Positions 40,401-47,541 of a stretch of DNA of 64,000 nt are shown one piece after another (position 1 is the stretch's first letter; every line of letters starts with the position of its first letter). A model generated the notes under the pieces. That model saw only the letters and a program-made list of their open reading frames with translations. It had not been told where the DNA came from and ran no database searches. Origin of the DNA: Chamaecyparis obtusa (lineage: Eukaryota > Streptophyta > Pinopsida > Cupressales > Cupressaceae). The position numbers were made by a program, and so were the translations under genes. The stretch spans positions 558,001 to 622,000 of the forward strand of contig BSBK01002802.1 in assembly GCA_027943335.1 (NCBI GenBank). The letters run 5' to 3'.

Positions 40401-43400
40401 GATCAAGTTAAGGCATATGATTATATACAATTATGATGTGTCTTAATATTATAAAGTTACAACTATTCTGTGTGTACCCTAAGTAAATTTTAAGTAACTA
40501 GTGTGAATAAAACCGAGATGGTGAATTAGCTAGGTAAAACACGTGTATACACCAATAGGATGGAAGTATTTAAAAATTTATTCTCATCCTTTCCTTTATT
40601 CTAGACTTCCTGAAATTTGTAATTTTGATTTGTATCCTCTTGCATATTATGCAGTTTCAGGGTCTTATGGTGTGTGCCTAATATTTAATCATTTACCATT
40701 CTTTGTGTTGATATTATGGCCTTGTTGGCAAATATCACTTGCACCGGATAAGATATTAAATATATGGTGTATATATTTCGATATATAAATAATAATATTA
40801 AATATATGAGGTATTTAATATTCATTGTTTATTAGCAAATCAATTATATATTACTTAATTTGTTTGGGCCCAAAGTTGGCCCCCTTGGGGATTTATTATC
40901 TTATTCAGGGCGGCCTCTTGAGGAGGCTCTCCCTACTCATATATAGGAGGGACGATTAATGGGAGAAGAGATATCAAAGACATAACATACTCTCCTCTCT
41001 CAAGAATCGTTTAAGGCTGCATAAAGGAGCAGCGAATTCATCATCAAGACACAGCGAAATTCATGGCGCATCATCCTTTGGTCTCAGATTTCTCTGCCCT
41101 AATAGTAGCATATTTAGGTGCGAATTTTGGACTAGGAGGAGCAATACAACTGCAAATCTCAAGGCAGATTGAAGACATGTTGGAAGCCCTAGATAGGCTG
41201 ACCTAGCCCATTCACATCCACTCACCTTGGATACTTAGAAGGGTCAGATCTGAAGATCATTTTAGAACTACAATCCGGGTACTCTCTCCTTGCTCTTAAT
41301 CATTTCTTTATATCCTGTGCTTAGTCTTGAAAGATCTCAATAGCTTGAACATTCCTAAATAAATTTGGAAAATATTAACATGGTATCAGAGACTAGGTAG
41401 AGCAAAGATTCATTTCAGATTTAGGAATTCAGACTAACTCTTTCAAGTAAGTTGGTTATCATGTCAACCGGGATTAGACCCGAAGATAGGCTTGAGGGAG
41501 ATGTTAATTTTACATCTTAGAAGATGAGGTTATTAATCATTCTAAGGGAATTAGAAATTACTTTAGTCATTGAAGGTCCTCCTAAAGATAATATGGATGA
41601 TGATGAAAACAAGGAATGGAACAAAAACAACAATAAAGCAATGAGGATAATTGTTGATATTGTTAAAGACCACATTGTGCCAACAATTGCAAATCTAGAG
41701 AATGCATATGAGATGTTCACTTCATTATTTGGCATGTTTCAGGTCAACAACACAAATAGGGTCCTAGCTCTCAAAAATAACCTCTCCCGAATAAAGATGA
41801 TTCAAGGGGAGTCAATCACTTCATACTTCATGAGGATCAATGAGTTAAGGAATCAACTATCATCAATTGGGTTCAATTATGATAATAAAGAGCTAGCTGT
41901 GACAGCTCTTAATGGATTGCCTCTTACTTGGGAAGCATTCATTCAAGGGATTAGTGCACGTTCCAAATCACCTACTCTTGATAGACTAAAGACCGATTGT
42001 CTTCAAGAAGAAGCAAGATTAATATCAAGAGGCTCAATCTTCAAAGAAGATATTCAAGTTCGTTACTCCCAAAACTTAAAAGGGGGGGTAGGAAAATTCA
42101 ACAAGAAGAGAGGATTCCAAAAAGATAAAGGGAATGAAAATGAAGGAAGTTCAAAGGACGAAGGGGGAAGTAAGAAGTACTTTGAGAAAAGGAAATCCTT
42201 CAAGAGGGGGAAGTAAGAAGTACTTTGCTCTTTGAGAGGGAGTTTTATATATGGGCTCACTTGTGTAATTGTCTAAGTTATAAACTCCTTCTGCTGGTTA
42301 CTTACATCTGCATCTTTGTATCTATTGTCTATGAGAAGCATACTTTACATTATGTTGCAGCACTGTTATATTTCTGTTATATATGTTCATACTTTACGCT
42401 GCTGGTCTCTAGCATAACTAATTTACATTAATGTATGGGTGGCAACATACATAACTATCTATTCAGCATAGATATTGGCATATTTGGCATATTTTATAGG
42501 AACATACATTGTGATATTCTGACTGTGTATGCATAGGAGCACACCTCACATTGGCATATGTTATGTTTTTACATTGCCTTGCTTATGTTGTGCTCATGTG
42601 TGAACACATTTCTTTTATAGTAAGAAACTATATGAGTGAATACATCTCTTGGTTTATGGAACATGTTAGCATTGTTTTATATACCTTCTTTGGCTCCTAT
42701 TCATGGTTATTTGAGAACATATTTCTGTTATAACACATGTTATATCTTACGCTGTTATGGGAAAATACACAGCTGATTGTTAGTATAACTGATTAATTGT
42801 TTCCTTTATTAATGCATGAGTGCATATATTATCGGTTAATGAATGTTGGAACATACTTGCATTGGCATATCTTATGTGTGTGTGGGAACATACATTATAA
42901 TACTTATAGATAGTGTTGTTGTATGCTTAGGGGCATACTTTATATGGGTATATGTTATCCTTTATATATGCTTTGCTATTGATGTGTATGGATACACTTC
43001 ATTATAGAGGGAACTATATTGCATCTTGTTGTGATCACATTGCACTTGGATTTGGTTACCTTTAGGTGGTAAAGACTTATGTGATTACTCTTATGACTAA
43101 AGCTTGTCTATAGATGCTGGATGAATTATGCTGGTTCTATGAGATAACTGCATCTGGATATTGGTTATTTGGTTACTTAATGAATTATGAGATTATGAGA
43201 TTATGATATTGGTTATCTGGTTCTATGAGATTATGCTGGATGAATTATGTTGGTTGTATGGAGCATATGTCATTTGTATACTTTAGCTTGTGAAGCCTAC
43301 TTTAGTGGATTGTTGTGTATGAATGGATCATACTTTCTTTTATAGCTAAGTCTATATTTACTGATTATAGCTGAGACTATATTACATGTGGTTCTATGTG

Positions 43401-46400
43401 TGAACACATTTCTCTTTACATTGAACTTGAATGTTATGATCATATTGGTTACTCTTATACTTATGTGGATTCATGAGATGAGATTTTGATTATGAGATAC
43501 ATATGGTTGTGTCTGATTCATTTGATTACATCTATGCATATGGCTATGTTGTTTCTTATGAATTGGATACTTAGAGAATATCATGGACTTGATATTCTTC
43601 TCATGGATCAGGGATCCATTGTTGAGCATAAGGTGACATCATGGACTTGATGTCGGAAGACCATTACTCCGAGCACTTGGTGAATATCATGGATTTGATA
43701 TTCGTTAAGCCAATGCTTGAGGTATCATGGATTTGATATCTGGTGGATCAAGAATCCACTTCTCAGCATATGGTGGACATCATGGACTTGATGTCTGGAG
43801 GCCATTGCTCCGAGTACTTGGTGAATATCATGGATTTGATATTCGTTAAGCCAATGCTCAAGGATATCATGGATTTGATATCTGATGAAATCTATGGCAT
43901 CATTGGATAAGGAATCCATTTTTTATATTTTGTGCTTTGAGTCGTGGAGACTCGTGGATTTAGGAAATCCACATCCGATTGGTAAACATCTTAAAATTTG
44001 ATTTTACCATGGAAAGATGATTTTCATATGGATATGAAATCTATGATTGGAAATGATAATGAACATACATGTTCTTATAAAAAATTGGTAAGATGGAGAT
44101 CTACCTTCATAGATAAGAGATTTATGAAATTCATTTTGGTTATGTTTTATGATGAAGGATCCATGAGTGGATCTTTGCCTCAAGTCCAAGAGGGAGTGTT
44201 GATATTATGGCCTTGTCGGCAAATATCACTTGCACCGGATAAGATATTAAATATATGGTGTATATATTTTGATATATAAATAATAATATTAAATATATGA
44301 GATATTTAATATTCATTGTTTATTAGCAAATCGATTATATATTACTTAATTTGTCTAGGCCCAAAGTTGGCCCCTTTGGGGATTTATTATCTTATTCAGG
44401 TCGGCCTCTTGAGGAGGCTCTCCCTACTCATATATAGGAGGGATGATTTTTGGGAGAAGAGATATCAAAGACATAACATATTCTCCTCTCCCAATCATTT
44501 GAGGCTGCATAAAGGAGCAGCGAATTCATCATTAAGACGCAGCTAAATTCATGGCGCATCATCCTTTGGTCTGAGATTTCTCTGCCCTAATAGCAGTATA
44601 TTTAGGTGTGAATTCTGGACTAGAGGAGCAATACAACTGCAGATCTCAAGGCAGATTGAAGACATCTTGGAAGCCCTAGATAGGCTGACCTAGCCCATTC
44701 ACATCCACTCACCTTGGATACTTAGAAGGGTCAGATTTGAAGATCATTTCAGAACTACAATCCGGGTACTATCTCTCCTTGCTCTTAATCATTTCCTTAT
44801 ATCCTGTTCTTAGTCTTGAAAGATATTTATAGCTTGAACATTCCTAGATAAATCTGGAAAATATTAACACTTTGGAATCACTTTAAAGTTATCCTAGTGA
44901 TCACATGGAAGATTAGATGGGCGTGCCCTTGCCAAGTGTCACCACTCATGACAACTCCATCTGAAAGGAATGTTCTCATAATCCAGATGTTTCTTGTATT
45001 CCTCCCATATCTAGAATGATTCTCCTTGAGTGTTGTTGATCTAGACTTAAATTAACACATTCTTGCATAGTTAAGAATGCCTGAATTTTTGGGGAGCTTA
45101 GGTCAGACTATCCCCAATTCAATATAAAGAAGACTGCCAATATTCACTGAGCAGGAAAGATACTTATCCACACTAGCACTGTTTTGAAAAGATTTTTGTT
45201 GTTGAAAACTAATATCTTATGTTTCATAAATACTCCTTATGTTTAGAGAAAGTAATGCACCATTGAAGTCTGTCTGAACTCTAGAAGCAAAAGCAGCAAG
45301 GAAACAACCAGTAAATTAACAGATCTGCTTGGCTACCAGTTTTCTTCAACCCAGAACCTGGGTGTTTTCAGAAAAAGCTTCAATAAATCTGCATTTCAGA
45401 GTGCATTCTTTGGTCATCTATATTTGACAATATGTTTTTCTATTTTTACCATTGAAAAGGAGATCTTGATAGGGGTTTCTTTTGAAGATAATTGCCACAT
45501 GCTTTTGAAAATGGGATGTTCAGCTTGGATTTTGACTTGACTAGTGTAGTGGGAGATGAAATATGTAAACTTCTTGTAGATATGGTTTTTTTCTTGACCT
45601 ACTGCTTCCCAGAAGTTCTTTATCATTCAAAGGTTGCCTGAGTGTGAACTTCTTGAAGGGGCCAGTGCCTCTCCATTGAGAGCGAGTCCTCTCAACACCA
45701 TGGGGTGAATATTTTAACTTTATTGAAATGAAAGAATAGATGGCTTAATGATGGAAATGGAGATGCAGAGTGCATATCAGAGCAGTTAAATTTATTGCCT
45801 TAAGTTTAGGCTGTATTGTTTGCTATAAATGTAAAAGTGTTTTTCAAGAGACACATTTTAAAGTTAAAAATTAGCCATTGGATGCTGTTTTTGTTTCTAG
45901 AATGTCTGGTGACTGCCATTTCCAATTGCATTTTGATTTTGTAACCATAAAAGTTTCCAATTTTTATGTATCTTAGATCTTGAGACTAAGTTAGGTTATG
46001 CAAATCTATTCATTAGATTCTTTTCATTTATTGTTGTTTTTACTAGGACAACGTTGGGTAATATCTAGGAATCATATTGGTGGGTTTTACAGGGACAACC
46101 TGGGGGCAATCCACCATGCTCAACTCTGTTTGTTGCTAACTTAGGTCCAACTTGCACTGAGGCAGAATTGGGTTCTGTGCTTTCGAGGTAATTTTTAGTA
46201 ACCTGGAAAGGTATTAGACTTCTTGTAGTAGGAGCATGATAATGGATTATTTGTGTATGCCCTGATTATTGTCAATTCAATGTCTTTGTTTTGGCCTGTC
46301 ACGGACCGCACATTTTATTTTCTCACTATTAAAATCCAAAGTTCTGATTCTATATATTTTAATTTTACTTGAATAGGTTCAAGGGCTTCAAGATGATGAA

Positions 46401-46446
46401 AATGCAGACTAAAGGTGGAATGCCAGTTGCTTTTGTGGACTTTGAG
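9516..46446 (+). CDS. Two-RRM RNA-binding protein (RBPMS/Scw1-like), split gene, 3' incomplete
   Basis: Eight exons join with GT-AG junctions and consistent phases: 9516-9938, 18724-18786, 20936-21014, 21184-21258, 34346-34394, 34638-34695, 46093-46187 and 46377-46446 (912 nt, 304 codons). The start is the ATG at 9516; an upstream in-frame TTG is not used in plants. Residues 1-100 are low complexity, rich in His, Tyr, Asn, Ser and Pro. RRM1 spans about 102-185, with RNP2-like LFISGL, then RREIYN-like helix residues and VAFAVF as the RNP1 strand, ending TLHIELARANS. Residues 190-250 are a Gly/Ser-rich linker. RRM2 starts near 258 with TLFVANLG and is cut at VAFVDFE, in its RNP1 strand. Exons carrying the end of RRM2 were not found to 64000. 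The layout resembles human RBPMS, yeast Scw1/Whi3 and plant nuclear-speckle RRM proteins, so it should bind RNA; the specific target is unknown. Linker exons 5 and 6 are the least certain. Confidence 0.85.
10719..10880. repeat. 76-bp tandem duplication in intron 1
   Basis: gcagtatggg(a/g)c(g/a)acatgtagg occurs at 10719 and 10795. A shortened third start (gcagtact) appears near 10869. The surrounding 9939-11140 is otherwise unremarkable intron. Confidence 0.75.
11140..11790. repeat. Degenerate minisatellite, about 60-65 bp unit
   Basis: About ten diverged units share the pattern 'GTTATATGCTC-AATGTACCCTA...TTCATTACA-CACAACCTCATCACA'. Unit starts can be recognised near 11176, 11236, 11351, 11419, 11480, 11518, 11606, 11673 and 11731. 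A further unit appears near 16640-16700, after the two insertions, as part of the second copy of this segment. Confidence 0.65.
12469..14760 (-). pseudogene. hAT transposase with two recognisable introns
   Basis: Three exons can be read on the minus strand. Exon a (about 14760 to 13560) holds a BED-type finger start (WECHLCKKHYF) and the DUF659/transposase core with IIMDGWTD, QVVTDSARVC, CVHALNNTLKDIGK and ETRYASYF. Exon b (13421-13133) contains ARQWNIMNTLLHMAAYVVNP. Exon c (12993-12469) contains DPIGWWTWHG and the hAT C-terminal dimerisation block NVLAIHLLSQTASSSAAERN, then an acidic tail ending SEVGS and TAG. Splice junctions (GTAAGA..CAG, GTGAGT..TAG) have matching phases. Two in-frame stops after the dimerisation block (near 12705 and 12600) break exon c. 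The 5' end before the BED finger is unclear, because a TGA and a possible acceptor lie just upstream. The protein would have cut and pasted DNA; this copy looks inactive. Confidence 0.85.
14978..15475. repeat. 222-bp tandem duplication in the hAT 5' region
   Basis: 'agcatccaaaatagggttag' at 14980 recurs at 15202, and the copies run on through 'gaccatgt(g/a)gggccccacag' and 'ggtactagggaca'. A shorter GGTACCCAATTCC(A/G)TCC phrase recurs again near 15440. Such subterminal repeats are common transposase-binding regions in hAT elements; that role here is inferred. Confidence 0.8.
15721..16557 (-). mobile_element. Probable solo LTR inserted in the duplicated segment
   Basis: An insert of about 0.84 kb read on the minus strand as TGTTGGGGTGACTTC ... 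ACATCATCA, so with TG..CA ends. Its inner part, read on the minus strand, contains the phrase 'CACGTAAATTTGG' near a run of G/C-rich 'gggaaaccctttcggg' (around 15890), a sort of sequence often seen near the end of plant copia LTRs. The middle (about 16190-16540) has degenerate GTACGGTGG-type repeats. No clean 5-bp target duplication was found, so limits are approximate. Confidence 0.5.
17016..18723. other. Rest of RRM intron 1
   Basis: AT-rich intron with no gene. A phrase containing 'tctggcatgagtgtat' occurs twice (near 18233 and 18360) inside a loose repeat of about 130 bp. Confidence 0.5.
18724..18786 (+). CDS. RRM gene exon 2
   Basis: 21 codons between acceptor cag (18721-18723) and donor gtaaga. 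It reads IVAFAVFSHQQYALAAKDAL plus Asn, the RNP1 strand and second helix of RRM1. Phase 0 at both ends. Confidence 0.92.
18787..20200. other. RRM intron 2, unique-looking part
   Basis: No coding region recognised. The short frame at 19216-19407 has no family signature. From about 20200 the sequence turns into the internal region of a minus-strand LTR element. Confidence 0.45.
20200..20677 (-). mobile_element. Truncated LTR retrotransposon, minus strand, in intron 2
   Basis: The segment 20296-20677 (382 bp) has TG..CA ends (TGTAGGAG ... CACCAACA as written on plus). It is directly preceded by GAGCTTTGATACCA, the complement of the primer-binding motif TGGTATCAAAGC used for initiator tRNA-Met. 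Read on the minus strand this is the end of a 5' LTR followed by its primer-binding site and a little internal DNA. A diverged second copy lies at 38451-38859. Confidence 0.7.
20936..21014 (+). CDS. RRM gene exon 3
   Basis: Acceptor cag at 20933-20935, donor gtacaa at 21015. It encodes GLTFDPETGATLHIELARAN and onward, the last strands of RRM1. The DPETGATL(H/R)(I/L)E block is diagnostic of the RBPMS/Scw1-like RRM. It ends in phase 1. Confidence 0.92.
21184..21258 (+). CDS. RRM gene exon 4
   Basis: Acceptor cag at 21181-21183, donor gtatgc at 21259. It encodes an acidic and Gly-rich linker (DDGSNGPYDKKIRGPIGAPG and onward), phase 1 at both ends. It is separated from exon 3 by a normal 169-bp intron. 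Confidence 0.82.
21259..23000. other. First part of RRM intron 4
   Basis: No gene or mobile element recognised with confidence. Two phrases around 'tttctttagtt(g/t)agag' and 'gatgc(c/t)tattcaaagt' recur near 22440 and 22615, suggesting an old local duplication of about 175 bp. Confidence 0.4.
23010..23980. mobile_element. Possible non-autonomous DNA transposon relic
   Basis: The interval is bounded on both sides by 'aaaaactcgg'-type sequence: 'gggaaaaactcggcc' near 23042 and, inverted and repeated, 'actcggtgagtttttgc' near 23930. Many ACTCG/CGAGT motifs lie inside the right edge. The middle carries a 74-codon Ser-rich frame of unknown origin. No target duplication could be fixed. Similar CGAGTCT motifs border the 56450-58450 insert. 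Confidence 0.35.
24660..26412 (+). mobile_element. Possible 5' LTR region of gypsy relic A, with a C-rich insertion
   Basis: A primer-binding motif follows at 26413 and is preceded by 'gagggacatttta', a typical gypsy LTR end here (compare 51916-51928). A TGTCATGTCCCC phrase at 24686 is a plausible LTR start. Between them, 25260-25990 contains C- and G-rich blocks such as 'cacatcccccccaaac' and 'cattccgccgtccctgac'. These resemble the hAT subterminal motifs at 12028 and 15550 and may be a small hAT-derived insert. A 23-bp phrase (aggatgaaaccactgcctaaa) is tandemly doubled at about 24991-25039. Limits are tentative. Confidence 0.35.
26413..26424 (+). other. Primer-binding site, gypsy relic A
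   Basis: TGGTATCAGAGC, complementary to the 3' end of plant initiator tRNA-Met, 74 bp before the gag ATG. This fixes the orientation and 5' end of the internal region. Confidence 0.75.
26499..27620 (+). pseudogene. Ty3/gypsy gag, relic A
   Basis: Begins at the ATG at 26499 (MGDKEEDNP then TAG) and continues in several frames. Recognisable blocks are the coiled N-terminus (EFIKETKEFQTSVRDTIVEI), the PTFDGFGRSSTRAWLQKLDT block near 26912 that opens the retrotransposon gag domain, FIQRLIVTFDRRDPLIHFGE at 27092, and VEGLVEPLKGLVRAFDPSSL near 27260. A Lys-rich linker follows, and the zinc-knuckle region is reduced to LGFTCWDPWQSGH. At least five stops or shifts break it. Gag would form the virus-like particle; this copy cannot. 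Confidence 0.8.
27620..28020 (+). pseudogene. Ty3/gypsy protease relic A
   Basis: After the gag remnant, 27720-27895 reads HIQGVLHKQKVIILIDSGAS and onward, with the aspartic-protease signature DSGASH and a following LGTKMGLKM segment. The frame stops at TAG soon after ASETIVLCC. No reverse transcriptase follows, so the element is truncated. Confidence 0.75.
28276..28800. mobile_element. MITE-like repeat with CTAAGTTGC(C/T)GGT end
   Basis: It starts ctaagttgctggtttgg and runs into 'gggttcgagatttaggttcg' and a TA-rich block. The same opening recurs at 37204 and 37759, so this is a dispersed family. The tail 28480-28760 is made of short repeats ('gaatgcccctgccgtgag', 'gtgtataaactaaag', 'attaaaatcc(t/c)gtgtatgc'). 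No inverted terminus or target duplication could be fixed. Confidence 0.4.
28801..29849. other. Intron 4 DNA without a recognised gene
   Basis: Purine-rich from about 29260 (many GAAAG/AAAGAG runs). Frames such as the Lys-rich one at 29275-29481 may be an upstream part of the gag relic that is clear from 29850, but no family signature is visible. Confidence 0.35.
29850..31865 (+). pseudogene. Ty3/gypsy gag relic B, split by a solo LTR
   Basis: The left part (29850-30059) ends with TSEEDEMSNMMKMP. The right part resumes at 31260 with IFEDASDATKHFFQLELIWQ, followed by NEPLKWYCTAYQRNVIEWDE, the retrotransposon gag core. After a broken stretch near 31500 it reads GRRFKEVTCGLEEPLNVKQK, IEWFLSAITSQIRMDLDGRH and a helical VEQLQLEIERLQLRQ segment, then a damaged zinc knuckle (CTYSSREGHVW). 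The two halves are in the same register if the 1.2-kb insertion plus one target duplication is removed. No pol follows. Confidence 0.75.
30060..31259 (-). mobile_element. Solo LTR (gypsy type) inside gag relic B
   Basis: 1200 bp with TG..CA ends, read on minus as TGTGATGTCCCCTTC ... GGGTTCTTACA. It is flanked by CCACA (30055-30059) and CCATA (31260-31264), a 5-bp target duplication with one change. It contains a phrase around 30395-30440 rich in CACTGTAGC/GTTCACTG, of a kind seen in some gypsy LTRs. No internal coding remains, as expected after LTR-LTR recombination. Confidence 0.75.
32160..33260 (+). pseudogene. Coiled-coil ORF of unknown origin with zinc-knuckle start
   Basis: A CCHC-like knuckle (CFNCYKLGHFATK) sits at about 32216. 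A nearly open frame then runs from about 32325 to 32992: a Ser/Pro-rich part (QSQNPSSPVFGPRSPKGDPE), one TAG at 32573, and a helical charged stretch rich in Leu, Lys and Glu (KKIRRLEAIAEVEAN to EEKQEMLLALANVK), likely a coiled coil, ending GERGPF. The next frame carries GCFLDTLNERNQEW to 33092. After it, 33100-33270 has a T-rich tail with 'ttgatgttatgggtttggg' that resembles plant LINE 3' ends. It may be a LINE-type ORF1 relic or a captured host fragment; the family is not recognised. Confidence 0.45.
33261..34345. other. End of RRM intron 4
   Basis: AT-rich, with a strongly A-rich block at 33290-33420. No gene or element recognised. Confidence 0.45.
34346..34394 (+). CDS. RRM gene exon 5 (linker)
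   Basis: Acceptor cag at 34343-34345, donor gttagt at 34395. It encodes a short linker (GASENVKIQGSNEITH). It enters in phase 1 and leaves in phase 2, fitting the exons on either side. There is no conserved domain, so the call rests on phase and splice sites only. Confidence 0.6.
34638..34695 (+). CDS. RRM gene exon 6 (linker)
   Basis: Acceptor cag at 34635-34637, donor gtgagt at 34696. It encodes a Gly/Ser/Thr-rich linker (GGETGASVTGQDGNCSPTT). The phase changes from 2 to 0, matching exons 5 and 7. Confidence 0.65.
35577..35930. repeat. 176-bp tandem duplication in intron 6
   Basis: 'atgatgtcttga(t/g)gatgttc' starts at 35577 and again at 35753. The copies stay in step through 'gggatggctaagggatgtcccgtt', 'ccattggggatggggacac' and 'gtttaaaatcaatgct' to near 35925. 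They differ at only about a dozen sites by eye, so the duplication is recent relative to its surroundings. The GGGATGGGGACAC blocks resemble hAT subterminal motifs seen at 12030. Confidence 0.85.
35931..37203. other. Intron 6 DNA without a recognised gene
   Basis: No coding family or mobile-element end seen. AT-rich throughout. Confidence 0.4.
37204..37440. mobile_element. MITE-like fragment followed by (TA)n(CA)n microsatellite
   Basis: It opens ctaagttgccggtcactg and continues with 'gggttcga' phrases, as in the copy at 28276. It is followed by a TA-rich stretch and a microsatellite of TA then CA repeats at about 37362-37407. Confidence 0.45.
37441..37758 (-). pseudogene. Ty3/gypsy integrase fragment with 112-bp duplication
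   Basis: On the minus strand the segment reads IIIDNDKSFKNQEVKDLCDK, then FHIQHRLSTPYY, and further left SNKTLIKIIKTIV. This is the integrase core around its second Asp (DN) and the region after it. The stretch carrying DNDKSF is present twice in tandem ('agtaataaggtgtggacaat' at 37531 and 37643). The expected PQGNGQAE region with the catalytic Glu is disturbed. It is an isolated fragment with no neighbouring gypsy domain, bracketed by MITE-like repeats. Confidence 0.7.
37759..38330 (-). mobile_element. MITE/hAT-like repeat fragment
   Basis: It opens ctaagttaccggttcgag like the copies at 28276 and 37204, followed by AT-rich DNA. On the minus strand 38150-38280 reads an acidic peptide (RGRLALDEFDDFDANTIVVA, then EEDKNEDEEE), which could be the acidic C-terminal tail of a transposase. 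This is inference from composition only. Confidence 0.35.
38380..38859 (-). mobile_element. Second copy of the intron-2 LTR, minus strand
   Basis: 38451-38859 matches 20296-20677 with moderate divergence. It opens TGTAGGAG directly after GAGCTTTGATACCA (38437-38450), the complement of a primer-binding motif, and ends near 'cttattcacgccaaga'. Shared landmarks include 'aaaataact', 'gtgacatgtgtc-taat', 'aactaaaagtagtt' and 'agtcatgtgaataagt'. It is in the same orientation as the first copy, 18 kb away. Confidence 0.7.
38860..40700. other. Intron 6 DNA without a recognised gene
   Basis: The 120-codon plus-strand frame at 39798-40160 shows no family signature and is probably chance. Primer-site-like or LTR ends were not seen. 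Confidence 0.4.
40706..41380 (+). repeat. 5' LTR of the gag-only element
   Basis: Begins TGTTGATATTATGG and ends AATATTAACA. It has a TA-rich first third, a GGGCCCAAAGTTGGCCCCC block near 40866, and 'ctactcatatataggaggg' near 40934, which has a TATA-like core and may be the promoter. Confidence 0.93.
41381..41392 (+). other. Primer-binding site of the gag-only element
   Basis: TGGTATCAGAGA directly follows the 5' LTR. It matches the 3' end complement of initiator tRNA-Met except at the last base. Confidence 0.88.
41461..42216 (+). pseudogene. Copia-type gag (UBN2 domain), one nonsense codon
   Basis: The frame from ATG 41461 reads MSTGIRPEDRLEGDVNFTS, then TAG at 41518-41520 exactly where copia gags have the conserved Trp of the NF(A/T)SWK motif, and then stays open for 232 codons. 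Features seen: LSRIKMIQGESITSYFMRIN and ELRNQLSSIG (UBN2-type gag), ALNGLPLTWEAFIQGI, and a Lys/Gly-rich basic tail ending KKYFEKRKSFKRGK. The frame stops before any CCHC zinc knuckle. One G-to-A change explains the TAG. The product would package the RNA into particles. A shorter start at TTG/ATG after the stop is possible but would lose the N-terminus. Confidence 0.88.
42217..43560 (+). other. Non-coding internal region of the gag-only element
   Basis: No coding potential. It is rich in degenerate short phrases such as 'ttggcatatgttatg', 'gaacatac(a/t)tt', 'gtgtatg' and 'ttatgagattatg', giving a loosely repetitive texture of T- and G-rich plus-strand sequence. Confidence 0.6.
43576..43882 (+). 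repeat. Array of short inverted repeats (hairpins), element 1
   Basis: Seven inverted repeats of 20-22 bp, each a 7-8 bp stem around the six-base spacer TGGACT or TGGATT: 43576-43597, 43635-43654, 43682-43703, 43721-43740, 43776-43795, 43823-43844 and 43863-43882. Stems are of three kinds, GAATATCA/TGATATTC, GACATCA/TGATGTC and GATATCA/TGATATC, so changes on one side are matched on the other. The copy at 43721 has one G-T type mismatch. Two shorter ones (GGATC-AGG-GATCC near 43606; GTGGAT-CAAGA-ATCCAC near 43743) sit between them. They lie 300-600 bp before the 3' LTR. Confidence 0.85.
44186..44196 (+). other. Polypurine tract of the gag-only element
   Basis: CCAAGAGGGAG immediately before the 3' LTR, the expected primer for plus-strand DNA synthesis. 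The same AAGAGGGAG-TGTTGAT junction occurs at 51313-51328 in the other non-autonomous element. Confidence 0.8.
44197..44869 (+). repeat. 3' LTR of the gag-only element
   Basis: Same ends as the 5' LTR (TGTTGATATTATGG ... AATATTAACA), 673 bp, followed by the target duplication CTTTG. Confidence 0.93.
44875..46092. other. End of RRM intron 6
   Basis: Unique-looking intron sequence without a recognised element. The target site of the gag-only element resumes here. Confidence 0.45.
46093..46187 (+). CDS. RRM gene exon 7, start of RRM2
   Basis: Acceptor cag at 46090-46092, donor gtaatt at 46188. It encodes GQPGGNPPCSTLFVANLG and onward to VLSR, giving the first strand and helix of the second RRM. 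Phase 0 in, phase 2 out. Confidence 0.9.
46377..46446 (+). CDS. RRM gene exon 8, middle of RRM2
   Basis: Acceptor tag at 46374-46376, donor gtatgc at 46447, 189 bp after exon 7. It encodes FKGFKMMKMQTKGGMPVAFV plus DFE, which contains the RNP1-like strand. The following exon is not found in the remaining 17.5 kb. Confidence 0.9.
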
Positions 46447-47541
46447 GTATGCATTTGTTTCAAAATACGTCTTTGAACCGCATTCTAAACTTTAAATAAA
46501 CTCTAGATGTTGCAAATTTAATGATGACTTGGTGCACTGTAATTTATTTGGATCATGTTCTTGCTTTCTGTTTTGTTGTAATTCATCGGCATGCAAGTAT
46601 AGCCATATCATTGCATCAAATTGCAGAAATAAATCAAAGAGTTTGTCTGCAAAGAGATTCTACAAATTTGATTAAAAAATTAATACTGCGTTGATGTCAG
46701 AGATAGTAGTCAATGGGAACATAAGTTCTTGTGCTAATTTACATCCAATGTGGACCATAGGAGTGCCCTTTAACATCTGGAAAAGAAATATCAAATATAT
46801 CCAAATTCAATTGTTGAGCAATTTTTCTTTTTGAGCTTTAAACTTGCCTAATCATGAGCTAACGGTTATTCCACTTGCTGAAGCTAATGAAAACTAAGGC
46901 TAGACTGGTTTGCAAACCTTTCTTAGTTCAGCCACCATGTTTTCAAGCCAAAGAATTATCTTTGTTATCAGCTTGCTTTACAATCTATTTCTTCGTTATC
47001 TATTTGTGTCACCTGTCTGGAGAATATTTTCTTTGTTTTGTTTTTGATTCTTATTTTGTGGAATAAACTTCTGCCCCTCGTTATTTGTGTGTGCTTTCAT
47101 GAGTGGTTATTTATTGGCCGTACAGCAATTCATGTGCTCAATCTCATGGAGAAATATTTCTATTTTGTCCTTTATTCTCTCTTTTATCAGTGAGAGCATT
47201 CTGCATGTGAACTGCTTGATTTGTAGCATGTTGCATATGTTCTGGTGAGAGTAGAAAGGTTTTTAGCTGAAATTTAGAGGAGTTTTTAGCTTCAGGATAA
47301 TTGCATGTCAAATATTGTACACAACAATGTGGGAAATAGTTTAAAGGTTAATAAAATATAACTATTATTCCAGCTTTAAATTAAAATAATAAATTACTGC
47401 ATGTATGTGTATAATATGTTATTGTGATTTATGATTAAATAATGTAGGATGATTATATTATGTGAATTTTATAACTGTAAACTAATTATAGCCTAGAATT
47501 GCAAATAGGAAGGTGTTTTTAGCCTTTCGAGTCATGGGTGG
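46447..47541. other. Start of RRM intron 8
   Basis: AT- and T-rich intron sequence. No further RRM exon or mobile element was found before the gypsy element that begins near 47542. Confidence 0.5.

Larger units (their letters stand above)
40706..44869 (+). mobile_element. Gag-only LTR retrotransposon (TR-GAG type, copia-related)
   Basis: A structurally complete 4164-bp element with exact 5-bp target duplications CTTTG (40701-40705 and 44870-44874). It has LTRs at 40706-41380 (675 bp) and 44197-44869 (673 bp) with TGTTGAT..TTAACA ends, and a primer-binding site at 41381. A copia-type gag follows, and a purine tract CCAAGAGGGAG lies directly before the 3' LTR. No protease, integrase or reverse transcriptase is present, so it must have moved using enzymes of another element. 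About 2 kb of non-coding DNA lies between gag and the 3' LTR, including an array of short hairpins. The LTRs differ by only a few percent by eye. It lies sense in RRM intron 6. Confidence 0.93.

Noticed and set aside
41517..41735. Minus-strand frame opposite the gag gene
   Set aside because: It is a shadow of the copia gag on the plus strand.
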